DNA of 64,000 bases, taken from Hetaerina americana. Taxonomy: Eukaryota; Arthropoda; Insecta; Odonata; Calopterygidae. Shown one piece after another: positions 54,654 through 64,000 of the stretch. Location: positions 66,409,590 through 66,473,589 of the forward strand of contig JAKTNV010000006.1 in assembly GCA_022747635.1 (NCBI GenBank), written 5' to 3'. The notes beneath the pieces were generated by a model, which was not told where the DNA came from, ran no database searches, and saw only the letters and a list, made by a program, of their open reading frames with translations. The translations under genes and the position numbers were made by a program. The first letter of the stretch is position 1. Every line of letters starts with the position of its first letter.

Positions 54654-57600
54654 TGTCGCTCAGAAGTGTTTTTTAGAGTTGCAGTCACAGAGAATCATGA
54701 CCTTACCTATCCAACGGAAGACCTTAAAATGAAACAATCAAAGCGAACAGACAATTATTCCACCCCAATCATCCCATCGTTCGAGCGGCCTTTCATGTCG
54801 CCACGCTTCCATTGAGTAGTCATAACCTTTGATGGTGACTGAGGCGAGAACCACCAACTCGACGGTTAAGTGCCCACACTTGAAGCTTCGCTAGTATTAA
54901 TTGCACCGGATGGTGCCCGCGGTGGCATGAAAGGGAGAAGCGTACAACAAATGCGTTCGCGTGAGGCTGGCTAATTGCGAATTCAAATAGGCATTTAATG
55001 AAGAATCCGGGTGATTACTTGGACAGAGAGAAGCACTAAGGCGTCGGGATCATTTTAGCGTGCTTGAGGCCAACACGTGTTCACACCGACAATACTTAAC
55101 AAATCCACACGTATCCGTCGCCAGCGTCCGACGACATCATCATTCGCGGAATCTATAGGAATAAAATAATAATAAGAGAACAAGAAAGGATTGATGTCCG
55201 TGAAAGCGTCGCTTGGAATTCTATTCTGCGATAAGGTTCCTTTGCCTTTCCTCACTCGTATTGAGTTGCGCATCCTTTCTTCTGGTCACCAGCGCGCACA
55301 ATCGCCATGTTGTCGCTCTGAGCGTCTCGTGTAGAGAAAGTTGTATTTTCTTCAACTCTGCCGTGTCATATAATTCAAATTTTGAAAGACGATGTCTTTG
55401 AAAATTCGATTTCCTTTGCAATTAAATTTCAACATATAGGATTTAAAAGGTAATATAATTTAAATATCAAACTCACGAAAGTAGCAGTTCATTCCTAATA
55501 TTTTAACAATTGGTAAAAATTTTGTGGAGCTCGGTAACACTTTATGACAATTCATAAAACGTATATAACATTTTCATTGAGTTCCTACACCCCATTTCGA
55601 GCTAAGTTTTCGACTTTCCATGGAAAATACGAGCGCAGTAATGCGCAGCTTAAAATATTTCTTTAATACCATGTCATATGCGGACCACTTTTCCTATACA
55701 ACTGACTTCCTATCTCTGCCCTTAACACGGCCTTAATGCCGTCCAAAAAATTCATTTTCTTCTTGCTCCTTCCGTAATTATCAAATTTTCTCCCTTCATA
55801 AGACTACATTCAACACCAAAATAACTTTGAGTGCTTACTGCTTCAGCTTCACCATTTTGTCTTCAAATTTCAAGCTACAGTTCCCTGTTGCCCCGCCCTC
55901 TCCTTAAACTACTTCATGGGGCTTCATAACATCCTACCCATCTATATGCGATAGCTTATATATATTACACTTTCAGTGGTTGGTGAATCAAGTCCTCCTG
56001 GTGAAAAAATTAATTCTATCGACGCTTATTCTCCCTGATCCTCTGAATTTAAACTAGAGATAGTACTAGTAATTCGACTTTTGCTTCAAAAGAATTAGTT
56101 AAACAATTGGGTAAAACTCGTAATAAGAGTCTTTCAAATAAATAAAACTACACAAATCCATATAAAAAAATAGTACATTCATAAACAATCATTGGCCGAA
56201 TCAGCCTAAGCTTTCGCATTGAAAATTATCTCACCTGAAATTTTCTCAATACCTGAAAATCAATACCAGCCGAAGTAATACGTTTTAAAAAGGTAATAAT
56301 ATCTTTACGGTATATGATAGTAACTAGAAAGGCGAATAATTCCCATATTTTATTCAACAAAACATTAGGGGAAAAGTCAAGTTTGCTAAGTTGTAATATA
56401 CTGTAGTTGTACTGTACTATCAATTTGCACTATAGCCTCAATAAATGAGCAGAAATATTAAGACAAAGGCTTAATTGTATGATATCCTCACGCGCTAGAA
56501 TACTGCGAACGGATACTGGATACTTCTTGGAAGCAACATGGTAACTAAAATTTTAGGTAAGCACAAATTAGTTTCGTCAAAATAAGAGGTATCAAATGCA
56601 AATTTAATCAGCATATGACGCCTATATCATTAGATAGTAGTATTCGATTGCTTAGAATTTAAAGGAGGCGCTGCTTCGAGCCTTTGGATTCCTGCAAATA
56701 CCCTGTGGAACGGTGCTCATGAAAAAATATAAATTCTTCTACTTTGGCTATGAAATACAAAAACTTTCTTTCTGTCACATTATGTGTACTTTTGTTTATG
56801 GTACTGAAGCAAACGTGCATGAATTACTTTTTTAATTATTTTTTTGAACTTTATGACCTGAAAAAAATGTTTTAAAAATGTCACATGCAAGCTATCTATT
56901 CTGAATTCATCCGTTTACATTTAGTTTATTCTTTCATGTTAATCGACAATATCACATTATACGGGTATAATGTGCAAAATGAAAGTAGTATTAATTTTGT
57001 TCCCATAGAGTCCATAGAAGATTGAATTTCCTTCATAATAAAATATGCTGAGTGTAACTTACTCGTTATTGATTTTAGATCATGTTTTCTTTGCCCCTCG
57101 AATTTATTTAAACTCTTTCGTTCTTATTCGTCATGTGAAAATGAAGGGATCACATGAAGAAACGTTACACTCTTGAATATTATGGTTTACCTACCTTGAA
57201 ACATATATTTATAAATTTCACATTCTTATATAAACGCTTTTTATGGAATCAAATATCCCGTACGATTTACTTCACATAACAAGTGACTCTCTAAACATAA
57301 TTCTTCCAAAGGCGAAAATCTCATTTATATTTCCCATGCGGGAGGGTGAATTCTTCCTACTTGATTTTATCCTGAAACACCCCAGGCGCGGAATTTTTGC
57401 AAAATATTAAGCTTACGGTAAATTTATAGCCGGAATGATATTGCACCGTAAAGTGCACGGCACAAGTAACTACTCCGTTCGCCGCTGGACGAGCAAACGG
57501 TGCAAAGCCGTTTTAATCCCGTCATATACTACCTGCATTGGCCCTAGATAGGAGCGTCATTGACATTACTATCTCTCGAGTTTCACAACACTTGTTATAG

Positions 57601-57837
57601 CACGACATGGCCTCGGGGCACACAATAGTGTGGACATGTATAAGTGCATGGAGAATAAATCGTGAATGCCGCGACCAATGTACCGCATAGAATCTTATCC
57701 TTGGATTAAACATGACATTGAGTTCCACAACAAATCCTTAACCCTTAATTCTAAGACATTAAAAACAATATTCAATTACGCCACACGTTCATGATACCAC
57801 ACGTACTCTATTAACTCTATTAGCCTTTGAAATATGA
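54654..57837. other. unassigned AT-rich DNA
   Basis: No gene recognised. A minus-strand stretch at 55690-55800 reads FLDGIKAVLRAEIG, faintly like the DGI/DGM segment of LINE ends, but is too short to annotate. The rest shows nothing. Confidence 0.4.
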
Positions 57838-58131
57838 TGCTGGAAGAGAATGCTGAAGATTGATTAGATGATCGAAGTGAGAAACGAGGAAGAAGTACGA
57901 ATAAAGACACCACAGCCAAGAAGAACTAGATGGATTGGACCCACCTTGAGGTTCAATGCATGAGTTAGGAGCATAGTAGAAATGACAATTGAAGGGAAGA
58001 ATCCAGGAGGAAGATAAAGACACAAGTACATAGTACACATTAAGGAGGACGTAAAATAGAGAAGCTTTTTCGGGATTGGGGAATTTATACTGAACAGAGA
58101 AGAATGGAAGAGAGCAGTAAATCAACCTTAG
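57838..58131 (+). repeat. LINE C-terminal fragment, decayed in frame
   Basis: One uninterrupted phase with several stop codons reads CWKRMLKID-MIEVRNEEEV, then RTRWIGPTLRFNA, SIVEMTIEGKNPGGR, HIKEDVK and NREEWKRAVNQP. This is the CWRRMLKISWTDRVRNEEVL ... WIGH-LR-N ... IEGK--GR ... W-RAV pattern at the end of many arthropod non-LTR polyproteins. The lack of frame shifts contrasts with the other copies. Residues differ enough from L-A to suggest another family. Confidence 0.7.
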
Positions 58132-58754
58132 GCTTGAAATACATTGACGATGGCATTTATTAACCTCCAGCTTAAATTTATATTTTACGGTGTTTATAGC
58201 AACTGGAGGGAGATAGGGAAGAATATCCTAAAAAATGGAAAATAGCCACTTTGGAGTAAAAACATGAAATCCACTAACTAATTCGCCACACGTAGCTCCA
58301 AATTTAAACATATCTTTGACAAAATATTGCCATTGGAATGATTTTACAATTCATGGCGTTGTCGATACTATTTGCGCAACTTGCAACCAGTTCTCACGTC
58401 ACAGTCATTTTTCTTACACATGACAGGGTCTATCATTCATGATTCATGACTCCCTTTATGGTCCAATTATGACCGAGGGAGACAATGTAGTTAGGATGGG
58501 GAAAAAAGAACTTATTTTCAGAGTCACTTTTTGTTGGATTACGTTTGCTCAATAAACCTATACACTCGAACATTCATACACGTAGGGTAACATGTGGACA
58601 GTAGTAATTAGTGAATTCGCCACAGGGGATAGTTGATTACTTGTACAATTTTGTACATAACTCTAGATTCCACGCTAATCACTAAAATATTAGAGCTCGT
58701 CTCGCATGTACTGACTATTAGTTAGAGCTTCAGTTATTTCTGATGCGGAATCAC
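58132..58754. other. unassigned AT-rich DNA
   Basis: Nothing recognised. Confidence 0.5.
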
Positions 58755-58835
58755 GCCCTGCTTCTACGTTTACGAAATACTCTGCGAACCGCCGCTAGGG
58801 TGTGTGGCGGGGGATGTTGGGACACCAGCCATACA
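58755..58835 (-). repeat. CR1/L2-like LINE 3' terminus, minus strand
   Basis: CTTCTACGTTTACGAAATAC, TCTGCGAACCGCC and GGGTGTGTGGCGGGGGATG match the reverse complement of the 3' end at 61220-61290 (CTACATCTACATCAATACCC, TGCAAGCCACC, GGTGTGTGGCAGGGGGTG). Only the last ~80 bases of the element are present. Confidence 0.65.
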
Positions 58836-59339
58836 TGCAGGGTACCATGGTGTGATTGATATGGAGAAGGAATCTTCGAAACCTTTATTGCCTCTAAATT
58901 TTACAGGTATTCCTGGAGCTATTAACAAATATAATTATGGTCCACGATCTGTACTTTAGGATTGAACACAACTCTGGTCACTATTTAATAATTTCAAACG
59001 AATTTTGAGTATTTTTATCTGCAATGGCAGAGTCCGCAGCACTGATTAAGTCATAGTGTCACTTGGCTTATTGCCGTAAAACTTAGTGTCAAATCCAGCT
59101 GATCAACTCTGCACCCACTCTCTGCTACGTACATGGGTTCAATTTTATTGGATTTCATAGCGGGCGAAATGCAATGGTAGAATGAATGCGTTTAGAATTT
59201 ACGAGTTTAAATCAATTATACGGACTTCAGTAAGAGTCATCGACCATCACCCTTAAATCCCTGATACTTCGCGGTTGAAAGGTTTCCCTGAGAGTCTCTG
59301 GTAACCAAGTTTTCCTTGATCTGCTCCACCTAACATCAA
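58836..59339. other. unassigned DNA
   Basis: Nothing recognised. Confidence 0.45.
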
Positions 59340-59900
59340 CCTCCCCCCCCCCCGAGGGCTCGCGAACGCAAGGTCCACTCCCTCACTCTGGAGAAATGTG
59401 TCCGCCCATCTTTCCCTTTTCGCCCTCACGATGTTTCACCATCCCAGTCCAACGTGCACGCATGCAAGCAAAGCCCGCCAAATTACTTTGCAACCTCAAT
59501 CCATTGCCTCAGTGGCAGCACCCTACTCAAACAATGCCGTGGATGATGGACTAGTGAAAGAATTTCGTATGCATCACAGGCGAGCGCATGGATCGGGATT
59601 ACTTAGGGACCCCCTATCGGGGCGGGGGGGGAGGATGGGGTAAATTGAGGCGGTTGGAAGGGCATTGGTCCGAGTCGGTTGCCAACGACCACTTTCTCCC
59701 GAGGGAGCAGAAGGGCCAAGGGGTTGGGGTCGAAGATTGGGAAACCGGAGGAGCGACTCGAAGACTTACCCCGATCGTCCCATGTTTACACGTGAACAGG
59801 TGGTGGAGGAGATATCGGAATACCACGTCCCGGGCGTCATCATTTTGGGATGGCATATTGGCTCCACTTCAGAGGTTGGGGAAGCAGTGTGAATAGCCCT
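59340..59900. other. GC-rich block with C and G runs
   Basis: Starts with a C run (59341-59353), later GGGGCGGGGGGGGAGGATGG near 59620 and CpG-containing sequence. Overlapping plus- and minus-strand frames lack domains. G-quadruplex formation near 59620 is plausible. Confidence 0.35.
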
Positions 59901-60084
59901 GATAGGATGAAGAATAAAAATCCCGAGGGTCTTGAAGGCATAAGAAAAGAAGGTTTTGAGAAATGATAGATGTCGGTTAAATAGCAGGAGAATAACGGCT
60001 AAGGGCAGGTTTATGAATGAACCAGTACATTACTATCTCGTAAACTCTAACTTACATGACACACATTAAATCCCACGCTACTCA

Positions 60085-60377
60085 TTACAATAACTCTTTC
60101 TTTAACTTTGCATGCTGCCTAAATTCCTTGATTTTATCCAAAATGCTCATTCTCCCCCCCCCCTTGGTTCCTATTTTTATAATTCTTACCTTTCTCATTC
60201 TCTTAAATTTACCTTTGTGGGATCTAAATTGTGAATCGAATCCACATATGCTCCCAGGAAAGCGTGCGAGCTGATCACGGCATTCCTAAATCTAAGCATG
60301 ACCACAATATAATCTCACTGATATCCCCCTTAAATCCCGGTATTCCCTCTCATGTTCCTACGTCTCCTGTGGTATTT
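60085..60377 (-). mobile_element. older LINE, endonuclease C-terminal part
   Basis: Minus strand. Reads FKYHRRRR, a disturbed GDISEIIL-WS stretch where the RNQIDYIMV motif is expected, then RFRNAVISSHAFLGAYVDSI, HNLDPTKVNLRE and KIKEFRQHAKLKKELL. The order NTxFKxHxRRxYTW - QIDYIMV - SHxFxGADxxSDHxL is that of LINE apurinic endonucleases; the SDH catalytic motif is changed to SIH here. It continues the segment at 61293. Confidence 0.65.
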
Positions 60378-60386
60378 AAATCGATT
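60378..60386. repeat. candidate target-site duplication
   Basis: AAATCGATT here resembles AAATCATT at 61291-61298, one base shorter. They flank the CR1/L2-like insertion. Confidence 0.4.
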
Positions 60387-60388
60387 GC

Positions 60389-61066
60389 GATACATGGCAA
60401 TTGGAATTAAATTTGAAGAAATGCGTAGTAATACATTTTTGGGAAAAGAGTAACACCCCACCATTTAGTTACAAAGTGAAGCAAACAGAAATCGCGAGGG
60501 TAGATTCCTTTAAATACTTGCGTGTAACAATTACTCACGATCTGTCCTGGGGGAAGCACATACGGGAAATATGCGGTCGCGCTAATAAAAAATTGGGATT
60601 TGTAAAAGGAGTGCTGGGTAAATGTGACGAAAAAGTGAAGGAACGATGTTTTATTGCCCTAGTCAGGCCCCACCTAGAGTATGCTGCCAGTATATGGGAT
60701 CCGCAAGAGATAAATTTAATTTCGGAATTGGAACGAGTTCAGCGGAGGGGGGCTGGATTTGTCAAAAATTGCTATGACCAACGCAGTAGCGTAACTACTT
60801 TGCTAGAAAATTTAGGCTGGGATTCCCTTACACAGCGGCGTTTACAATATAGATTAAACTTATTAAAAACATTTAAAGATGGGTCCTTTTCCGATGACAT
60901 CAAGAACATAATACGAACCCCAACGTATTACGGGCGGAGGGATCACGAATGTAAGATTAGAGAGATTGACTGCAGGACAGACAGATTTAAATGGTCATTT
61001 TTTCCGAGAACAATAAGAGACCAGAATTCTTTTAATCGAAATCGCCCAGGATCCGGCTCGACATAA
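60389..61066 (+). pseudogene. reverse transcriptase C-terminal part, CR1/L2 type
   Basis: Open for about 225 residues without start codon of its own. Begins DTWQLELNLKKCVVIHF, the segment after the YADD box, then DSFKYLRVTITHDLSWGKHI, ICGRANKKLGFVKGVLGKC, LVRPHLEYAASIWDP, ELERVQRRGAGFVKNCY, LENLGWDSLTQRRLQYRLNL and SFFPRTIRDQNSF. This is the usual thumb and C-terminal order of CR1/L2 elements; LR in KYLRVT replaces LG. The fingers, palm and endonuclease are absent because of 5' truncation, so it is inactive. The frame ends with TAA TAA. Confidence 0.88.
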
Positions 61067-61270
61067 TAAGTATTAACCTACAAGGTAGCGACTGCGCAGG
61101 GTTATACGCTTATATTTATATTATATATTTTTTTATATATATATTTTTTTTTTGCAGGTTCCCCTTACCTTTCCCCATCCATTTGAAAAACCCTAATCCC
61201 CTCATCCCTTACCCTTTCCTCCTAGTGCTGCACCCCCTGCCACACACCTTTTTGGTGGCTTGCAGGGTAT

Positions 61271-61290
61271 TGATGTAGATGTAGATGTAG
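61271..61290 (+). repeat. (GATGTA)n LINE tail
   Basis: Three tandem GATGTA-type units at the exact 3' end, the short repeat tail typical of CR1/L2-type elements. Confidence 0.85.
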
Positions 61291-61292
61291 AA

Positions 61293-61990
61293 ATCATTTA
61301 TTAGCTGTAATTAATATTTACTTTTCCCGCAAAATTTCATTGCTTTCTCCCCGTGACCATTCCTTTTACCTAAACCGTAACCGCACTCCCCTGCCTCGCT
61401 CTAGTCTCTCCCTGTGCCTGATATAACATTCCAGTCCCCCAATACTATCAATAATTTTCTTGAGATATATTCGCAATGATATCCTCTAACAGACCGGAAG
61501 TACTATCAGCTTCTTCTTCTCTACGAGTGCTCGTCGGCACGTACACCAGGATTGCCGCTGGATTGAATAGGCCCGCTCTTATTTCTCCAAATGACTGAAA
61601 TCATTCACCTGCTCCACGTTCATTAACCTTCTTCCTAGTTTCCTATTTATTACTATAGCCACCCCACGTTTGACTCTCCACTCCTCTTCCATACATAATT
61701 CTGTAATTACCGCTCCAATAACAATCCACTGCCTTTCCATCTCATCTAAAATGTCTATCTGCTTCCATCTCTCATTTGATATTTTACAACTTCCCTGCTC
61801 TCAGCATCCTCCTAATATTCTATGTCCCTATTACCACTGTGACGTTCTTCTTTGCCTTTGCTGACATCCGTAATGCCGTGCAAGGATTTCGTGTGATGAC
61901 GACTTCGGAGACCTGGTCTCCTCCGCCGCTGGGTACGACACTCGACCGATTGGGCCGAGTCCTGCATTTACCGGGACTCATTTAGTTATT
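61293..61990 (-). mobile_element. older LINE, endonuclease N-terminal part
   Basis: Minus strand, with frame shifts. Reads NVTVVIGT-NIRRMLRAGKL, VIGAVITELCMEEEWRVKRG, VAIVINRKLGRRLMNVEQVN, then AILVYVPTSTR, EEEADSTSGLLEDII and RKLLIVLGDWNVISGTGRD. These match the GTWNVRRM-RAGKLE, GV--ii--k, IQVY-PTS and I--GDWNAKVG blocks of LINE apurinic endonucleases in order, including the catalytic GDWN. Many stops; dead. Confidence 0.75.
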
Positions 61991-62800
61991 TGATTCCATC
62001 ATATTATTTGGAAATTTATTAAGATTGTTTTCCCTTTTCTTCCTCAATAGTGTTCTTAACGTGACACCATCACTCAACGGCCGCTCCACTGGGATCAGAT
62101 GTTATTGCAGCAGCCTCAATGAAAAACATATGCTTCTCGGACCACTATATAAATGCAACCACTGTAAACTAGCCATATATGTGTATCTGTAATTAATAAT
62201 TCCATATTTAGTACACAGTGCAGAAAAAAAGAGAGGAATTAACAGCACTATCAGGAAAGCACAAAACTTCTAAGAAGAGGAAAAGCCTTTAAATGTAATA
62301 AAACTACATGATATTCAATTTATATTGTCAACCGCTGGAATGAAATAAATAAGAAAAAGTATATGTATTTAAAAAATACCATTCTTGCGTTTTACGCAAG
62401 GCTTTTTTTAAATGTTTTCGTTTCTACTAACTCCCTAAACGTCTAAGCTCCAGATAGATTTTACGAGCCTTGAAAAAATATAAATCTCTCAATTTTCAAT
62501 TTCATTTCTATCGCGCTCATTAATTCCACTCTAGTCCAAAGCGAAAATTTCCCGTCTCCTTAACAGTGCCATATTTGAAGAACTCAAGTTCAAAGTATAT
62601 ACGTGATGATCTCTAGACGGTGGAATTACGCCGAACAATCAATTACGGAGCGGAAAAACTTATCTTTCGCGGTCTTTCAAAGCATAAAAAAGCAAGTAGC
62701 TGGAGAACATAAAAACGAAATACGTCGGCACACATAATACACTTTTTACTGAGCCCAACAATTGGTGTGCATATTACGGGCAAGATAGACCACAAAAAAT
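61991..62800. other. unassigned AT-rich DNA
   Basis: Contains the perfect hairpin CTTGCGT-TTT-ACGCAAG at 62384-62400 followed by GGCTTTTTTT. Nothing else recognised. Confidence 0.45.
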
Positions 62801-63270
62801 GAACGCGTTCAAAGGAATCGGCCTAATTAGAAGTTCCAGCACGCCTATAATCAACTCGCGAGTCTTCCGAATAAGACCCGCGTGGCGAGGTGGCAAAAAA
62901 CAATCCGAATGGGGATGAGGAACGCTAGTCGCATGCCTCGAGGACACACGCACCGCATAGAAATACCGCGCGCACAATCACGCAAACCTCCTTATCCGAA
63001 TTTCGCCTTCATTTTCAACTCAACGCGTCCCGAGGCAAAAAAAATGAGATGACCTTGACAGATTTAATTGTGCGAAATTTTCCGCCGGGATTCTTTCATT
63101 CCCGCGAACCATTAATAGGGAGGAGGGCTGTCTGGGCTTTATTTAAACTCTACGACCCGCACTTCCACTCAGAGATGAGGAGGGAAGGCGGACAAAAGCA
63201 CGACGGGAGTTGGGTTCGAAAAAAAAAGGATTGAGAAAAAAACGAGGGAGACCTAACTGCATACCACGGT
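62801..63270. other. GC-rich mixed block
   Basis: CpG-containing (GACCCGCGTGGCGAGG, ATACCGCGCGCACAATCACG) with short conflicting frames. No gene or repeat recognised. Confidence 0.35.
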
Positions 63271-63451
63271 CTACCGGCCGGGATTTTATACTACCTGAGC
63301 CTAAGCTCGGGGAGCCAGCCGTAACTTCCTCCTCTCGACAGCATTGGGCGAATATTGCCACATGAAACTGATTAACTGGATATGTAAACCACAAAGACAT
63401 ATCGCCATCTCTCACGTTGCAATAACATAGAGATTATCATCTAGCATCTGT

Positions 63452-63456
<5 letters not shown>

Positions 63457-63522
<66 letters not shown>
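63457..63522. repeat. (TA)n(CA)n compound microsatellite
   Basis: About 21 TA units (63457-63498) run directly into 12 CA units (63499-63522). Smaller TATA runs follow at about 63571-63592 and 63750-63795. Confidence 0.95.
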
Positions 63523-63599
63523 GATGGAGGAAAGGAGGGATGGAGGAAAAAAATCCGATGAATTCGGACATATATATATATATACATATATAACGATTG

Positions 63600-63750
63600 T
63601 ACGGAAAAACTCATACGAGCGGCACAATAATGGGCTGACACAACATAACACAAATAGAACAGAATAGACACATATAAAAGAACACTTACACGGTAAATTG
63701 TTCGAGCTTTCGGCCCTCTCAGGGGCCTTCTTCAAGAGAGACTGGTCTAC
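63600..63750 (-). repeat. Penelope-terminus-like / hammerhead-like motif
   Basis: On the minus strand CTTGAAGAAGGCCCCTGAGA continues as GGGCCGAAAGCTCG (63703-63736): a CTTGAAGA box, a GGCCC/GGGCC stem (63712-63716 with 63723-63727) and a GAAA box, the same layout as at 42308-42334. An AT-rich downstream part (GTGTTCTTTTATATGTGTC) follows. Microsatellites lie on both sides. Element identity is inferred from the motif only. Confidence 0.35.
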
Positions 63751-63800
63751 TATATATACATATATATATATATATATATACATACATATATATATGTATG

Positions 63801-64000
63801 TAGTAGTAGTTTTGAGGGGAGGCGACCGACAGCTAAGGTCATTTGCGCCATAGGGGATGGACAGGAAAGGATGAAGGGTGGAGAGAAACCCGGCGTCGGC
63901 ATTAGCCTACTCTTTACGAAAGGCGCCAAGGGGTCCGCAGTTTAACGTCCCATCCGACGGACGGCGTACTCCCTCAAAGTGCCCTCCACAAAGCACCTCA
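63801..64000 (-). repeat. SINE-A, truncated by window end
   Basis: TAGTAGTAGT tail, then GGGGAGGCGACCGACAGCTA, GATGGACAGGAAAGGATG, GAAACCCGGCGTCGGC, CCGACGGACGGCGTACTC and CCACAAAGCACCTCA at the edge. Nearly identical to the 47334 copy over this part, so both are young relative to 5175. The tRNA-like head lies beyond the window. Confidence 0.9.

Larger units (their letters stand above)
60387..61290 (+). mobile_element. CR1/L2-like LINE, 5'-truncated
   Basis: About 900 bases of a non-LTR retrotransposon: the end of the reverse transcriptase frame, a ~205-base 3' UTR and a (GATGTA)n tail (61271-61290). It lies within an older LINE of opposite orientation, splitting its endonuclease domain (60085-60377 and 61293-61990). 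The frame is open over its whole retained length, so the copy is relatively young. Confidence 0.85.

Noticed and set aside
55690..55800. LINE C-terminal piece on the minus strand
   Set aside because: Only FLDGIKAVLRAEIG-like similarity; too short to separate from chance.
62384..62410. Bacterial-type terminator (stem then T run)
   Set aside because: A 7-bp stem with T tract occurs by chance in AT-rich eukaryotic DNA; no bacterial gene context.
63412..63783. 123-codon minus-strand frame with YIYIYI and CVCVCV runs
   Set aside because: It is a translation of the TA and CA microsatellites.
1..64000. CRISPR array, prokaryotic operon, or integrated virus
   Set aside because: No regularly spaced direct repeats, no dense co-oriented genes, and no capsid, envelope or viral polymerase frames were seen.

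Overview
The window looks like non-coding DNA from a repeat-rich arthropod genome, most probably an insect; I cannot name the species. The support is an AT-rich background with frequent stops in all frames, no operon-like gene packing, tRNA-derived SINEs, two mariner-like elements and many decayed non-LTR retrotransposon pieces. I found no intact host gene, rRNA gene, true tRNA gene, CRISPR array or virus. Nearly everything I can name is a transposable element or a derived repeat, so the window is probably intergenic or inside a very large intron.

Layout. 0-7.5 kb: GC-rich blocks, SINE-B pieces, a 5'-truncated LINE 3' end flanked by a perfect 13-bp target-site duplication (3641-4136), a decayed SINE-A and an internally deleted mariner (5677-6382). 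7.5-30 kb: mostly unassigned DNA with scattered GC-rich polypurine/polypyrimidine blocks, a complete SINE-A (12027-12335), LINE tails near 15.0, 17.6 and 21.1 kb, and an inverted pair of tRNA-like units (26793-26990). 30-42 kb: a LINE remnant joining endonuclease to 3' tail (30395-30905), SINEs A and B, a CpG-rich block at 36.5-37.1 kb, and a long palindrome with Penelope-terminus-like motifs (42264-42418). 46-48 kb: a nested composite, a LINE on the minus strand split by a second internally deleted mariner and by a SINE-A. 48.8-58 kb: a full-length SINE-B ending in (TA)n, GC-rich blocks and a further LINE tail. 58.7-62 kb: a CR1/L2-like LINE inserted into the endonuclease domain of an older LINE. 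63.4-64 kb: microsatellites, a second Penelope-like motif and a SINE-A cut by the window edge.

Relations. One LINE family (endonuclease plus reverse transcriptase, 3' stem-loop, TAA-type tail) accounts for at least five fragments, and similar C-terminal pieces are scattered elsewhere. Its 3' stem-loop resembles the 3' ends of both SINE families, so it is a candidate driver of them. Both mariners lost their catalytic cores at nearly the same place, just after the DNA-binding domain, and the second still has an open 132-residue frame for that domain. These are the most interesting signals here. All family assignments rest on reading the sequence; no database search was run.
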